DNA of 64,000 bases, from contig JAZGUH010000400.1 of the NCBI GenBank assembly GCA_037893225.1, forward strand, positions 186,001 to 250,000. The letters run 5' to 3'. The stretch comes from Hippasteria phrygiana (Eukaryota; Echinodermata; Asteroidea; Valvatida; Goniasteridae). Every line of letters begins with the position of its first letter. Position 1 is the first letter of the stretch. The translations under genes were made by a program, and so were the position numbers. Under the pieces are notes generated by a model. The model ran no database searches, had not been told where the DNA came from, and saw only the letters and a list, made by a program, of their open reading frames with translations. Of this stretch, positions 1 to 12,400 are shown piece by piece.

Positions 1-725
1 GCACTCTATCACAAAGAATAAGGTCATAATTATCAGAGCCACCTGGTTGGGTAATACCAATACATTTACTTAAATAAACGGTGGTACTGCTTATAATACC
101 GCCTTTTAAATAGGATACTCTCCCTTACTGTACATGGGAGGCACTATTGTACATCAAGTAGCAGCATAGAATCATACATAACAAAAGTAGTCTGGACAGT
201 ATTTTTCTTATAAATCACTGCATTCATGTATGGTGTTTCCACATGTACAGGTAGTTCTCTTTTTAATTTAATATTTGAGGTATACGTAATCAGAACCATA
301 GCAACCAGCATAAAATGAATAGCCGTTAGATTTACTGTCCACGCGCTTTTTGAGTTCATCCAGAGGAATACAGATGTTAATCAGTTGTGACCCACTCTGC
401 AAAAAGGGCAATTATGTTGCAAAATTTGAAAATAGTGTTATAGATGGAAAGGCCATTTTCTAAGCTTTCATATGGTATACATGTATGTCTGATGCCTGTA
501 GCATTTTGCATTCGCGAGATATTTGGAAATTTGCAAGTTTGTTTTCAGGAATTTCTTGAAATTTTTACTAAATTGTTACGAAATACCTTACTAGACTGTA
601 AGTTAATAGTAGTCTCAATCATCCTGTGAAATTATGGCACCAGGGGTGCTGTCGTTGTCAAGAAAAGTGGAAATTTATATTGTTTTCCAATGATTTCCAG
701 CTGGAAAACTGCCCTGTAACCTTTA
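1..725. other. No gene seen; fragment of a dispersed repeat at about 555-700
   Basis: AT-rich. From about 555 to 700 it matches the dispersed element best preserved at 61717-62140 (TACTAGACTGTAAGT... GGTGCTGTCGTTTTCAAG-type words). Nothing else recognised. Confidence 0.5.
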
Positions 726-821
726 GTCAAGGCGAGCGCGGCTACCTGGACGAGTGGCGCGCCCCGGACATGCTGGCATTCGGGGCGCGTCATGTGTCCA
801 GGTAGCTAAACGCGCCTTGAC
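726..821. repeat. Compact GC-rich palindromic element
   Basis: GTCAAGGCGAGCGCGGCTAC at the left is mirrored by ...GTAGCTAAACGCGCCTTGAC at the right, with CGCGCCCCG/CGGGGCGCG nearer the centre. Looks like a short foldback MITE. Confidence 0.7.
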
Positions 822-968
822 AAAAGGCTATCATCCTCTCGTTTTTTTCGCCATCCAACAACGCAAAAGTTTGAACAGGTCAGTGGAACGATATTTCCTA
901 TAAAATACTAACCCCCAAATCCGCCCATTTCTGAAAATTGCAACAATGACCAATCATGTACACTACAT

Positions 969-1137
969 TTAACCCCTTGTGTACGGATGCCACCAGGTCG
1001 GATGACGCCATTGGCCGCAATTTGTGCAGTTTCAATCTATTGTTGACTGCACAAACACATTGTAGCGGTTCGATTTAGCTGGCAGAACCGCTGCAACACC
1101 CTGACGTCTCCCGTAAAATACCGTGCCCAAAGTGTTA
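969..1137. mobile_element. TTAA-flanked MITE, family A (degenerate right end)
   Basis: Starts TTAACCCCTTGTGTACGG and ends GTAAAATACCGTGCCCAAAG-TGTTA. It matches copies at 3458-3677 and 58825-59044, which have intact TTAA on both sides. TTAA target sites with CCC starts are the mark of piggyBac-like elements. Confidence 0.7.
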
Positions 1138-1337
1138 TGGAGAAACAAGTAATTTTTTGCGAAGCGGGTCACATTTTTTAATGAGGTAAAATGCTGGTGA
1201 CACCCGAAATAGAAAAAAACCTACTTTTTTAAAAGAAAAAACAACTTTTGTTTATATAAAAAATATGCTTGTCTGTAGACAAAAGATCCAAGTTGTTGAA
1301 AGATATTATGTTCTGACAGTACATGTACATGTATCTT

Positions 1338-1528
1338 TTAACCCATTCTGTCCAACTGTTATTAATGGGGTGCTGGTATGCCCACACGGGCTTGTGCAGC
1401 CAAGCGTAATGCAAACAATAGGCATACAATGGATTGAGTATGCACAGGAATGTGCGTATAGTCGACAGCCAGGCAGGTGATCTTTTTCAAACCGCAGCTA
1501 TGGCCGTCGTCCGTATTCAATGGGTTAA
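1338..1528. mobile_element. TTAA-flanked MITE, family B
   Basis: TTAACCCATTCTGTCC ... CCGTATTCAATGGGTTAA. Related copies occur at 9128, 23140, 28849, 30141, 33461, 34353, 42738 and about 17962. All share GGTCTTTTTCAAACCGC and GCTATGGCCGTCGTCC near one end. Confidence 0.75.
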
Positions 1529-2593
1529 AAAGTCAGGACAGAATGTCATTACCCAATGCTGACTAGCTAGTCTAGCCACAGACTCTTTAGTTTCTCTTTA
1601 CCCAACTTGCTGAAAGCATTTTTGCCTAATTATTAATCGACTGGGAGTAGAGGTCACATTTTTTTCAGTTATTTTGCTCATGTTGTGAATTGTAAATGGA
1701 AGTAGAAATGGAAGTGGGAAATGAATTGGAAAGAAAAATTACTACACCATTGGACTTGTTGGTCTTGGAAACCACGAAAGTACATGTAACACTCAAATTA
1801 GGCAACCCAAAAAATAGTTGTTGCCCTCCGCGACCGACCCTAAAAAATCACAAAAGTTGGGTCACATTTAAACAAAATGAACAAGTTTTATTAAAATCAT
1901 TGTCTTTAAATACACGTACATTTGCAACGGCACAATCGTGCATTACGTCATCTCACTTTTAAATATGCTTACTTTTTGCCTTCCGACTTCCGAGTTACAC
2001 AACCATATTGTTTTGATGTTTTCATGGATGGTACATGTATACATGTAAAAAAACACAAAACAAAACGACCAAATCTCCCTCCCGAACTTTCCCGGTTAAG
2101 GGCAACACAAGTTTATTTTTGTTTGGCCTTTATTTCTGGTGCAAATTTTGAGTCCTGTTATACATGTTAGTTGTATATTTATATGTATACATGTGTGGAA
2201 AAAGAGTCGGGTTACACTACAGCGAAGATTCTTTCAATTTGTAGGATATCTGTGCACCTGTATATTTGCCAGTTTTCTGAAGCACCTGTCCTTTGTGTCA
2301 TTATAGCAACCAACATGTAATATTGACTCTGGCAATTGCACAAAAAGAGAAAGGTGATAAATCAAATAAATGTCCCTCTTCAAGTCAGGTGCTTTGCTTG
2401 TCATGTGAACCATGGAGGCTTCCTCCATGTGTGAACAAGGAAGTGAACATAGATTAGTGTATTGTCATCATGAGGGCTGTTGAATTCTTTTGTTATTCAG
2501 TGCATTCAAGACTACTTCGTAGTCAGTTTGTACTCCCTCTTTTTTTTTTTTCGAAGCCATTCCTGTTTCACTTTGAGACAACAGTTGCATTAA

Positions 2594-2743
2594 AAACCCT
2601 CCTATACTTATAACTATCACAGCCTATCAAAATCTCTAAACACCAACTCTGACAGTTTGGGTGTGTTTTAATCTGAAATTTGATAGGTTTTGATCTGTAC
2701 AGCAGCTGGGTGATTTTGGCCCTGAGAACAGGAGGGTTTTAAA
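2594..2743. mobile_element. MITE, family C (CCCTCCT ends)
   Basis: AACCCTCCTATACTTATAAC ... GAGAACAGGAGGGTTTT. The copy at 59531-59679 is nearly identical and has clean TTAA at both ends. Confidence 0.75.
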
Positions 2744-3173
2744 CCCGCTTTGTCCATGCTGTGCCTGAAAATTTCAATTTAATCTTTTTCTCCATGTGAA
2801 TGAATTATGGGAAAAAGTATTTTTTTACGAAAAATGCACTGCATTCAGGATTTTTTTGCAGGGGGGGGGGGGGGGTGGGTTCTGAAATTTGCCCAGAAAG
2901 GTCAGCGAAAAAAAATTATGGGGGGGGGGCTGACACACTTTCTCACCATTGGTGGCGCCTATTAACCTCTTTGTTTTGTTATCAGCCATAGGCAAAATAA
3001 GTCCTGTATTTGCAAGGGTAGGCCCCTACAAGAAAAAGAAGAAAAACTAAAATTGGCAAGGGATATTTCGACTCCCCCCCCCCCCCCCTCCCCCTTCCCC
3101 GATCCGTGCCTGGCATTCTTATTTTTGGTCTTCTGTATTCTCATGCGCTGCACAAAAAGATTGCCCTGTACAT

Positions 3174-4005
3174 TGAAGGTAGTATACAACATTTGCAAAC
3201 ATACATCAAAAAGCAAAGCACCGTACTAGACTGTAAGAAATAGCAGTCTTAAGCATCCTGTGAAATCACAGCACCTGCTGGGGTGCTGTCGTTTTCAAGA
3301 AAAGTGAAAATGTATATCTTTTTCCAACGATTGTCGGCCGACAGTCATTAGAAATACATGTACAGTTGTGCCCAAAATTATTCATACCCTATGACAAATC
3401 TGGTAGTTTGCTTTTCTCTCCTACATAAAAGCTGGATTGGCGGAACTTAGGTTTTACTTAACCCCTTGGGCACGGTATTTTACGGGAGACGTCGGGGTGT
3501 CGCAGCGGTTGTGGCAGCCAAATCGAACCGCTACAATGTATTTGTGCAGTCAAGCGTATCATAAACAATAATCCAACAATGGATTAAAACTGCACAAACA
3601 GCGGCCAGTGGCGTCATCCGACCTGGTGACACTGTTATTTTTGCGCCCATGGGCGTCATCCGTACGCAAGGGGTTAATGACTTTTAGTTGGCATGTACAA
3701 ATCTACATATATTTTGGTTTCAAATCATTAGCATAAAAGTAGAAATAATAAATTCACAATACCTCGAATTTGGTATGGGTATGAATAATTTGGGGCATAA
3801 CGGTACATGTAGTCTAATTCCCCATCCTGATCATAATTCCCTGACTCTATAAATTGCTCCGATTTGTCTAAAGTAGGGTCAGGGAACCAGACTACTGGAA
3901 CATAATTTGTTTCTCTGTTTTCCCAGCATCTATGCACACAAAACTTTGAACAGGTCAGTGTTACAGTATTTGGTAGCACGCTATAAAATACTAACCCCCA
4001 AATCC
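3174..4005. mobile_element. Dispersed TTAA-type repeat (family D) split by other insertions
   Basis: Left part 3174-3350 (GAAGGTAGTATACAACATTTGC...) and right part about 3820-4005 (inverted, GGGGGTTAGTATTTTATAGC on the other strand) match the two halves of 61717-62140. Between them lies a family A MITE and unrelated sequence, so this is a nested insertion. Confidence 0.55.
3458..3677. mobile_element. TTAA-flanked MITE, family A
   Basis: TTAACCCCTTGGGCACGG ... CCGTACGCAAGGGGTTAA, 220 bp, with TTAA and imperfect terminal inverted repeats at both ends. Confidence 0.8.
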
Positions 4006-4184
4006 AAGCCAGTTCAGTATTTCAACTGCGGATGTGCACAATGACATTTTATCCCGAATGACCCGCGTGACCTAACGCACGCGTGTGAACACAATCAGAA
4101 TGGGCGTTCGTGTAACATGGCGTGACATTACCTCAGCAATTTTATCCTGAATAACCTTTGACCTTTGAGATACCGAACTGGCTT
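4006..4184. mobile_element. MITE, family E (AAGCCAGTTC ends)
   Basis: AAGCCAGTTCAGTATTTC ... GAGATACCGAACTGGCTT. Copies at 26439-26653 and 41458-41671 share the terminal repeats and the inner GGTCATTCGGGATAAAATGT-like words. Confidence 0.8.
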
Positions 4185-4328
4185 ATAGAGTACTGAAGTC
4201 TGACGTCAGTTGCCGCGGCAACTGGTTCCAAACTCATGCAGTTTAGAATGTATTTTGGTTACAAACATTGCATTGATTGACGTCATCACTTCGGTACTCT
4301 ATTACAGCAAAAGTAAATGTTGTGAACT

Positions 4329-4492
4329 ACAATCCCGGCCAAATCTCGTTGGGCCCCCGACACCCCTGCCCCCGGTCAATGTTGGCTCTTATTGCGCGGA
4401 ATGCGCGCCGGCTTGATATTACAACATTGAGCGGGGGCGCGGGGGAGGATATGTTTATCATCACGTGGCCCAAGCATTTTGACCGGGATTGT
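4329..4492. mobile_element. 164-bp MITE, copy 1, identical to 5672-5835
   Basis: ACAATCCCGGCCAAA ... TTTTGACCGGGATTGT. It is GC-rich inside. By eye it is identical base for base with the second copy 1.3 kb away. CT flanks it on both sides. Confidence 0.85.
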
Positions 4493-4979
4493 CTGAAAGT
4501 TCGCCTAGTTTATCTATAAAGATTTGAAAACACGCAAAATCAACTTTTCAACCCAAATAGTATAAATTACCGGATTATATCGCCCCCAACGGTGATCCCC
4601 GTCTAAACATCGAATTCTATTTTAGTGATTATGTCCAACTAATTAGGTTGTCATAATTTTTGTTTGACCGTTCGGACAACCAAGACGTTAATTACGGGAG
4701 AAATACGATTGTTTTCACACCAAGTTGAAAAATAGCCCCCAACGCCCTACAGTTGGCACTTGTTAAAAGTTGTGGACGTCATCATTGCGACTTTCCTAAA
4801 CTGAATTATGTGTGGCCTGTTTCCTGAAAATCGCTTGTGAACTTGGAAAAAACACGGGAGGGGGGGGGGGGGGCAGGAGGTGCCCCTTCCCGGTCTCCGT
4901 ACATACCAAACTAAGCCCGGTCCGGATAGGGTTAACAGAATGACGATTCCTGGCTGTAATGCGCTTGCGCCAGCACTTG

Positions 4980-5406
4980 TTTTGCAGTGCGCATCGTACA
5001 CAATGTACCATGACGATTAGCCATGACATTTTGTCAAATAACTTCACAAAATAGAGACAATTTTTGTTAAACGCGAAAAGCGCATTACACTACACAAACA
5101 TACAAGCCTCTTCCATTTTTTTCAACTACCTCATTCCTTGAATTGTCGGAAAATTCAACGGTTAACCCTCGCCACTAAAAAAATAAAGAAATGACTGACT
5201 CTCCTTTACTATTTGGTGGCGAGGGTTAACCGTTGAATTTTCTGACAAATCACGCAATGAGACGGCTGAAAAGTTGGAAGAGGCTTGTAGGTGGTTTGTG
5301 TAGCGTAATGCGCTTTTCGCGTAGAACAAAAATGTCTTTTGTAAAGTTATTTGACAAAATGGCATGGTTATTCGTCATGGTACATCGTGTACGATGCGCA
5401 CTACAA
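4980..5406. repeat. Long inverted repeat (about 190-bp arms, 40-nt loop)
   Basis: Arm 4980-5175 is matched in reverse complement by 5216-5406, e.g. CGCGAAAAGCGCATTAC / GTAATGCGCTTTTCGCG and TTCAACGGTTAACCCTCGCC / GGCGAGGGTTAACCGTTGAA. A few small gaps and mismatches occur. A foldback-type element. Confidence 0.85.
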
Positions 5407-5467
5407 AACAATTGGGATCATCTGTGTCCGGAAATTGAACGGTCAATAAAGCCTCTTGGCATCTGTG

Positions 5468-5533
5468 ACTCACATGGTCTAGTGGTTTAGACTTGTACAT
5501 TCAAATGTAAGAGTCGTGGGTTCGAATCCAACC
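5468..5533 (+). repeat. tRNA-like sequence (SINE-type remnant)
   Basis: Has an A-box-like TGGTCTAGTGGTT and a B box GGTTCGAATCC with about the right spacing. I could not fold a convincing anticodon arm, so I do not call it a functional tRNA. Confidence 0.45.
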
Positions 5534-5671
5534 AAAGAAAAATAACTCTTTTCTTTTCTCTTCCATTTCTTTTAATTACTCCTTCACTCGGAAAGCAATG
5601 ACCATCCATTGCTTCTCACACGTAGGTCTTCTTTAATGTTTTTTTTTTTTTTTTTAGAAAGAAAATTTCAG

Positions 5672-5835
5672 ACAATCCCGGCCAAATCTCGTTGGGCCCC
5701 CGACACCCCTGCCCCCGGTCAATGTTGGCTCTTATTGCGCGGAATGCGCGCCGGCTTGATATTACAACATTGAGCGGGGGCGCGGGGGAGGATATGTTTA
5801 TCATCACGTGGCCCAAGCATTTTGACCGGGATTGT
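5672..5835. mobile_element. 164-bp MITE, copy 2
   Basis: Same sequence as 4329-4492. Flanked by AG on both sides. Confidence 0.85.
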
Positions 5836-7680
5836 AGGAGCGTCCCATTCCAATTCTAAATTTGAAACTTATTTCATTGGTTACTTGTCAGGGGCTGATT
5901 TTGTTGGTGGAATGTCTCATTGGAAAGCTCATAACTTATCAAATCAATTGAACAATTTATTTTTTGGGGTGCCACACCCAAAAAGCACGGACACAGCATC
6001 TTTAAATTATTGTTACACATATATTGTACAAAACACCGTACATACATGTGCACATTTTGTAATTAAAAACGGATACAAACCAATATTTAGTTTGTATCTC
6101 TGCATCTGGTTGTATTTCTGGATCGATTCATGTACATGTATACATGGATAATAGAGTGATGAAGTCAATGCAATGTTTGGAGCCAGAATGCTTTTGTTAT
6201 TTTGTGTCAATGTGTTTGCATGACTGGCTGTTAAAAAAAGGAACAGTCAAAATCTCCATTTGCTTGGAGCCAATTGTTGTGGCAATTGATGTCAGACTTC
6301 GGTACTCTATATTATTGCTCATTCATTTAAAAAAACAAAAACGCTGTAGTCTGTCACCCATTGTTGTAATTTTTGGAAAACGTGATAGGGGAAGTCGCTG
6401 TAAGTCCCTGTACTGCAAAGTGCAACATTCCAGGATGTATAGTGTTAGCCGACATGCACTTTTCAACTAGTCAGCAGCTTAAAAGTCACAACTTTGACTA
6501 TGATTGGTTGATTTGGAAGTGTTCTAAGTGAATTAAGTGTGTTGCATTTCTAAACTCCATGCATAAAATCAATTAAAATCCAACTTTATCATGATATACA
6601 ACACTGCAAGAACAGAAACTATCAAACTATTCCCAAATTCTAATAAATAAGATGATTCTTGACTCTTTTCTTTAGTATACATGTTTGAAAGATATTGGAC
6701 GTATTTATGTCATAATATAGGCATTTTGAAACCTGGAAAAAAGTTGGCTTTGTCAATAGCGGGAGTAAAAGCGTTGCTAGTCGCGACTCTGACTTGCGTC
6801 GACTGAGTTGCCCAACGCTACCTACATGTATGTATGTAGATGAATGCAATGATGTTTTTATTCCTACAAATGCAGGGTCATGTTTCAAAATACTGTTCGG
6901 CCCCTAGAATCCCATCTTAACATCAGTGTTTTTTAAATTTTTCACAAGGAAGACTCGTTCCTGAACATTGAATTTTGACAAGCCTGCAGTGTCTAGACGT
7001 TGACTTTCATGCAGCTGTCTTTTATGCATGATATGTTGTGGATGTTTGTACTCTGTACAACCAGGTAATTAAAGTGGGCTGCATATTCTGCCATATTATG
7101 CTGGTGTAATCGTTGAAGCTACCGTTATATTGATTTTTTTTTTGTTACCATACCCAGAAGCCGATGGTGCTGTCGTGTACACGTGTGACTATCTCACGTC
7201 CTTCAGGCCTGCTGTACGTACAATGTAACCATGGAGGAAATGACGATGACTGTTTGAGGGTTATAATAGTTCCCCATCCTGATACAATCATGGCTCTGCC
7301 AATGAGATCAAAAAAACTGTGCGGTTTTTATCCCTGGCAGCATGCCCTACTTAAATTTCAAAGAGGCATGCCTCACTAGTTTTTAGAATGCAGGCGCTTT
7401 GTGTGGCATGCACCTTTTAGTGTATGTTGTGTTGATGAAGACTTCATGTCAGAGCTTAAATTCCGTGAGGCAGTTGTTGAGAAAACAAACGGCTTTTGAG
7501 CAAACAGCATACATGTGGATTCTTTATTGATTTTAACAGTATTTCAGGAATGTGGATTAGAAAATATATGATGCCAAAAAAAAAAAGTTTTGTATTTAGA
7601 AAACCGTTCTCCTAGAATTAGTTAATTTTTTAAAAATGCAGTAAAAGAATCAGTTATTGATTTTCTTTTTACTGCATGTT
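5836..7680. other. No gene or clear element seen
   Basis: AT-rich unique-looking DNA with scattered TACATGTA words. Open frames are short and show no recognisable protein. Confidence 0.5.
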
Positions 7681-7685
7681 TTCCC

Positions 7686-7928
7686 CTAAACAAGGCTAAA
7701 AGCCAAGGTACATGTACATATGTACAATGTATGTACCCACAAAAGGAAAAAAGAATAAAAATGCAAGAGGTAGGAGTTAATATTCCTCTTGAAGCAAGAA
7801 AGATTGTAAGATGAAGGGAAACATACACCAGGCGAAGAATTCCATAGAGATACAGAATGAGGGAAAAAGCAATCGGCATGGCTTTTTATTCTACGTGTAC
7901 ATGTACATCTAGGTACCAAGCTGGGCAA
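7686..7928 (-). mobile_element. LINE 3' end (C-terminus of reverse-transcriptase ORF plus tail)
   Basis: On the - strand it reads HSVSLWNSSPG then SSYNLSCFKRNINSYLL. This is the W-N-x-(L/S)-P ... (L/F)xxFK(R)xL pattern at the C-terminus of LINE reverse-transcriptase proteins. The same region recurs at 22436, 36165, 39455 and 49600. Confidence 0.65.
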
Positions 7929-8597
7929 GCCGGTGGAAGACTTGCCATGGAAATACCTGTAGAACAGACTAAGAGTAGCAACATGAATTTATTATTTTGT
8001 GGTAAATACAAATTGATATACTTGGTGCTGTACTTTGCTCTGCCAATTACCCTTTGAACAGACAGCATGCAATCCTTATGACTTTGATTTCACTGAAATG
8101 AAAGTTTTTCATTTTATAAATGAATCACCAGCTGGAAGTGAAACAACATATTGATTTCCCTCATTTTCATTCCCTTTCAAGATAACTCAAGACAAGGAGG
8201 CCAAAAGTCAAGTTGAATTTATTCTAGATTTATCAGTGTATCACACATCTCTCCACCGGAATCAGAAACAAATAAAAACAAAGTCGCATTGTGGTGTTTG
8301 ATAAAATATTGGTATTAGACAGAATTGTACATGAATTATTAATTGCACCTAAACTTTAATGAAAACGATTTGAGGATCAGTTTGAATTAACCACATTTTC
8401 CAAAAAGCCCAAGGTGATTTTGCAAAAAGAACTAAGTACATGTACTTATCTTTTTTTATATTATTTTATTTATCAATGTATTTATTCAGGATTTGATTCA
8501 AGGAAAGTAAACTTAATCACAATATTAACAACCCACCGAGGAAATGTCAGTTGTAGGACAACTCAAAATGATATCTCTTACAAAAATTTGATTAGGC

Positions 8598-8645
8598 AGT
8601 GTCTCTGGCAGGATTCGAACCTGCATCACTAGAGGTGGCCTAATA
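8598..8645 (-). repeat. SINE S1 fragment (tRNA-like B box)
   Basis: CTGGCAGGATTCGAACCTGC is the reverse complement of the S1 B-box region, as in 27719-27801. Confidence 0.5.
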
Positions 8646-9127
8646 ACTGGCATGTAAAGATGCTTTCATTTTTATTTTATTTATGCGATGATAACCAACA
8701 GCAGTTAACCACCACTTAATTACATGTACAGGTAAAAAACAAACATAAAAATACAAACATTATAAGATTATTAAAATATTATAAGATTCTTTAACATCCA
8801 TCAACTAATAAATACACTTGTCACACATAGATAAAAATGCATCTATCACATCAGGAAATAAGGGAAATGTGCAATCAGACAAAACAACTCATACAACCTG
8901 ACCACAACAAACAGACAGCCAGATAGACAGCCCCATCGACTGATGGACAACCCAACAGACCTCTCAACACAGCAAAAACAAATACGATGAACAAAATTGT
9001 TTGACACATGTTGAGGGTAAAAATACTCAGCACTTTGGGTACAAAAGCCAAACAAATCAGTAAAAACTAACTAGAACTAATCAGGTCAAAGACGGCTGTA
9101 AATATCTACACAAAAGCAATATTTCTT
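8646..9127. other. No gene seen
   Basis: AT-rich; no repeat family recognised. Confidence 0.4.
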
Positions 9128-9260
9128 TTAACCCCTTGTGTCCGGCTGTTATTGATGGAGTGCTGGTATGCCATGACAGTACGAGCAGGAATGTGCATAT
9201 AGATGACAACCAGCCAGGTGGTCTTTTTCAAACCACGGCTATGGCCGTCGTTCGTATTGA
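9128..9260. mobile_element. Family B MITE, truncated at the right
   Basis: TTAACCCCTTGTGTCCGG ... GCTATGGCCGTCGTTCG, then the match stops. It lies 135 bp before the first prominin exon seen. Confidence 0.65.
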
Positions 9261-9395
9261 ATCAAATCACAGTATGGCATTCATGCATTATTACTTCCAT
9301 GGAATCTCCCCCAAACATATGCTCTGGTTGTAATTGCCTTTGGCATGAAATCCACCTAAATTCTTTAAAAAAAACATTCCATTTGTTTCTTTCAG

Positions 9396-9466
9396 ATCTG
9401 ATCAATGGCATTGCCAGAGGAGACACAGCATTTAGCGTCAGCCTTATTACTGGCAACATCACTGCG
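9396..9466 (+). CDS. PROM1: Prominin exon, N-terminal extracellular segment (probable)
   Basis: Follows TTTCTTTCAG and ends at the donor GCG|GTAGGT. It enters with 2 nt of a split codon and leaves in phase 0, which matches the phase-0 start of the TM1 exon. It encodes LINGIARGDTAF and ends in an NIT sequon. Prominins have a short extracellular piece just before TM1, so position and phase fit. The identity rests on context because this part is poorly conserved. Confidence 0.6.
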
Positions 9467-12400
9467 GTAGGTTTGTAGACTACAGGGTGGTTCAAGGTGA
9501 AAACTCCCAATTGGCAGAACTTTTAGTGGGTCAATTTTAAAACTCATATTTTGGGGTGCCACACCCAAAAAGCACAGACATATAGCAGCTAATCTAAATT
9601 GCACTTCAGAGCCATTTTTCAAAGTATCTAAAAAGGTGTATCTTTTTAAAATGTTATTATCTCACTTGTAAGTGGTTTAAGTGGTGGAACTTGGAGTAGA
9701 TTTACTCAGAACGTAATTTTAAAAGATGTACCCAATTGCCAAACTGGGCTAGAGTTGGCATAATGTTTTTATGAATTGTGTTGGGTTTAGTTCTTACTCT
9801 CTCCTGGTATAAAATAAGGAAGAAGGATTGAATGACTCACCCTGTGCATTGGAGGGTGAGTCACAGTAAACACTTGTACATGTAATCATGTACTGTGTGA
9901 ACTTGCATGATACAAATTAAAACTGTAAAAAAGTCCACAATTCTTCAGGGTTTTCCCATATCCATGTACAGTACAGTGCGGACAGGGAATTTCTCTTCCC
10001 ATTTTTTTCTCTACACTTGGGGATTCATTTTTATTTCACAAAAAAAATTATATCAAAAGTAGAAAATATGTTCTTGAAGCAGAAAAAAAAATGCACAATT
10101 TGTCTCACTTTAATTGGAAAAATATCATTTTCTTGAAATTGTCAAATTTTCAGACTGGTTTCGCACTTTTTCCCTCACCAAATTGTTTATGAAAGGTGAA
10201 TGTGTGAATAGGAATTTATTTCACAAATCCCATGCACATTCGCAAAGTACTGTACACCGTGTAGATTCACGCATATATACGTTCATGTTGTGGTCGAAAG
10301 TTTCCATACACCGCCAGTCCTGCAAACAAATTCCCAAATTCATCCCACAGCTGTCGACCAAATGCAAATGATTATACATGCATGAGAAAGGGATTTCTAA
10401 ACATGATTTTATTGATATTCTGAGAATTTACAATAGAAAAATTACAAGAAACAAGAATAGCTGCTGGAACAATTGAAGGACTTCAACAATTAAAAAGTGT
10501 AATTTTAACTTGTGATGCAACTGTACTTTTTCATCAACCCGATCACAAGTACACGTTTTGCAGTTGTGGTTCCTCAGGCTGCAAATTGTACTGATTGTTT
10601 AAAATGTGTGCTTGACCAGTGGACCGTGTCCAGTAATTTATTTAATGGTCTTGCAGACTCCAAGATCAACCAGGCCGCTGGTTGTCTTTCAATTGTTTTT
10701 TTTTACAAATTGAATTTCCAATTCCACACTTTGAGTGAGTGAAGTCTGCTTTGTTTAATTTTTAGTTATTTGTAAGGTGGGACACCAACTGTAAAATGTG
10801 CACAGAATGTCTAAAAACACTGGTCTTGCAAAAACTATTTTGGTATAGTGGATCATTTGAATCCCCCCGAGCTCTAAAACTTTACAGTAAGCATTGGATG
10901 GTCAGAAACCTGATGTGGATGTACATGTACATTCCTTTACATGCATGTACCATTGAGCCTGCAGTCGTACAGATCTGCTTAATAATTAGCCAGTAAGGAG
11001 AAAAACCAAACAAAACCAAAAACAAACAAAAACTAAACAATAATTACCCGAACAAAGATACTGACAATTTGGGAGACCGCCAACATAGCTCAGTTGGTAG
11101 AGCGCCGGTACAGTAACCCGGAGGTCGCAGGTTCGAATCCTGCTCCTGCCAGTTTCTTTGTTCGCTTTGGAAGTGTAAAAACTAAACAACTTCAACTCCT
11201 GCTGCTCCTGCTAATCTCTTTCTGGGGGAGGTGGGTTGGTCTCAGCGACGGTGAAAGTTAACCCCACCTGGGTCTTTCGGTCTGAAAATTGTGGATAATT
11301 TCTCTGGAATCGGTTGTAAAGAATGATCCTCTATTTAGATCTGGGCCCAGGAAAACCGTAAGGGTGGTAGGGTTGGCAATTCAACATGTCGCCAACCCCA
11401 CCACCTCTGATCGTAACCCTTAGACATGTACATGGAGTGGCTTTTAGCTTTGTATTGGAGGATTTAAAAATTCCATAAAAAGTGGAACATAAACAGAGGA
11501 GATATATGCACATTCCAGTGGATCCGTTTCATGTTTGGAATCAATTTGGTGGCCTCCATTTTTGACAAAAACCATGTAAAAAAATTGACAAAAATAATTT
11601 AAAAGAATTGCCAGGGAATATCTCAACATACATTGTAGGCATGATGCTAAACATGCTTCTTTGCCTAATACATTTTTAATGCCATGATGACAATACATGT
11701 ACATCATTTGCATCTTATGTGTACAGCTGACTGGGAATCTAATGGGTTTTGCCATCTGTTTTGTCATCGGCGCTTTGTTCGTCCTGATCTTCCCCATCGT
11801 CGCTTTGTGTTTCTGCTGCTGCCGTTGCTGTGGCAACTGCGGTGGCAAGATGTACCAGAAGGAAGGAAAGTACGATCGAGTCAAGCGGGTGGTCTTCGGC
11901 TTACTGCTCACCGTGTGCTTGGGTTTCATCGTGTAAGGAATAGCTATTTCAATTAATTGCGAAAATGGTTTTGTGCGTCCGGGATGATGTAAATGAGGAG
12001 ATTTTGCTCTTCCTGATGTAATGTACGTGTATAAAGCACTCTATACTCATTGCCTGCGGGAAAGTGTTTTATGATAGCAGGCTTTTGAGTATTCCTACTT
12101 GTCATACATTCCCTACTTTTTTTCTTGAAATTCCTATTTTTTCCTACTTTTTTGTCCCGCAACTCCGAAAAATGAAGACTCATTTGAATATTTTTCATAA
12201 CAGTGTTACACACTGTTATATGAAAATCACACAATAAAGGGCTTGGGTGCAGGAATACTGTAACTTTACATTCAAGAGCTTAGTTGAGGATAGATCACAA
12301 GTGTCTGAGTACAGAACATGCCAAATGAGGCTTGTGATGCTGTGGACATGGGTGAGTATATCAACAAAAACTACTCCTGAAAGCCTGCAAATGTCCCACA

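Noticed and set aside
7164..7379. Open frame as a candidate prominin N-terminal exon
   Set aside because: No signal-peptide-like hydrophobic stretch and no suitable phase-1 donor leading to 9396.
11444..11929. 161-codon open frame on the - strand over the TM1 exon
   Set aside because: Shadow of the prominin exon and a SINE; no protein pattern of its own, while the + strand reading is diagnostic.
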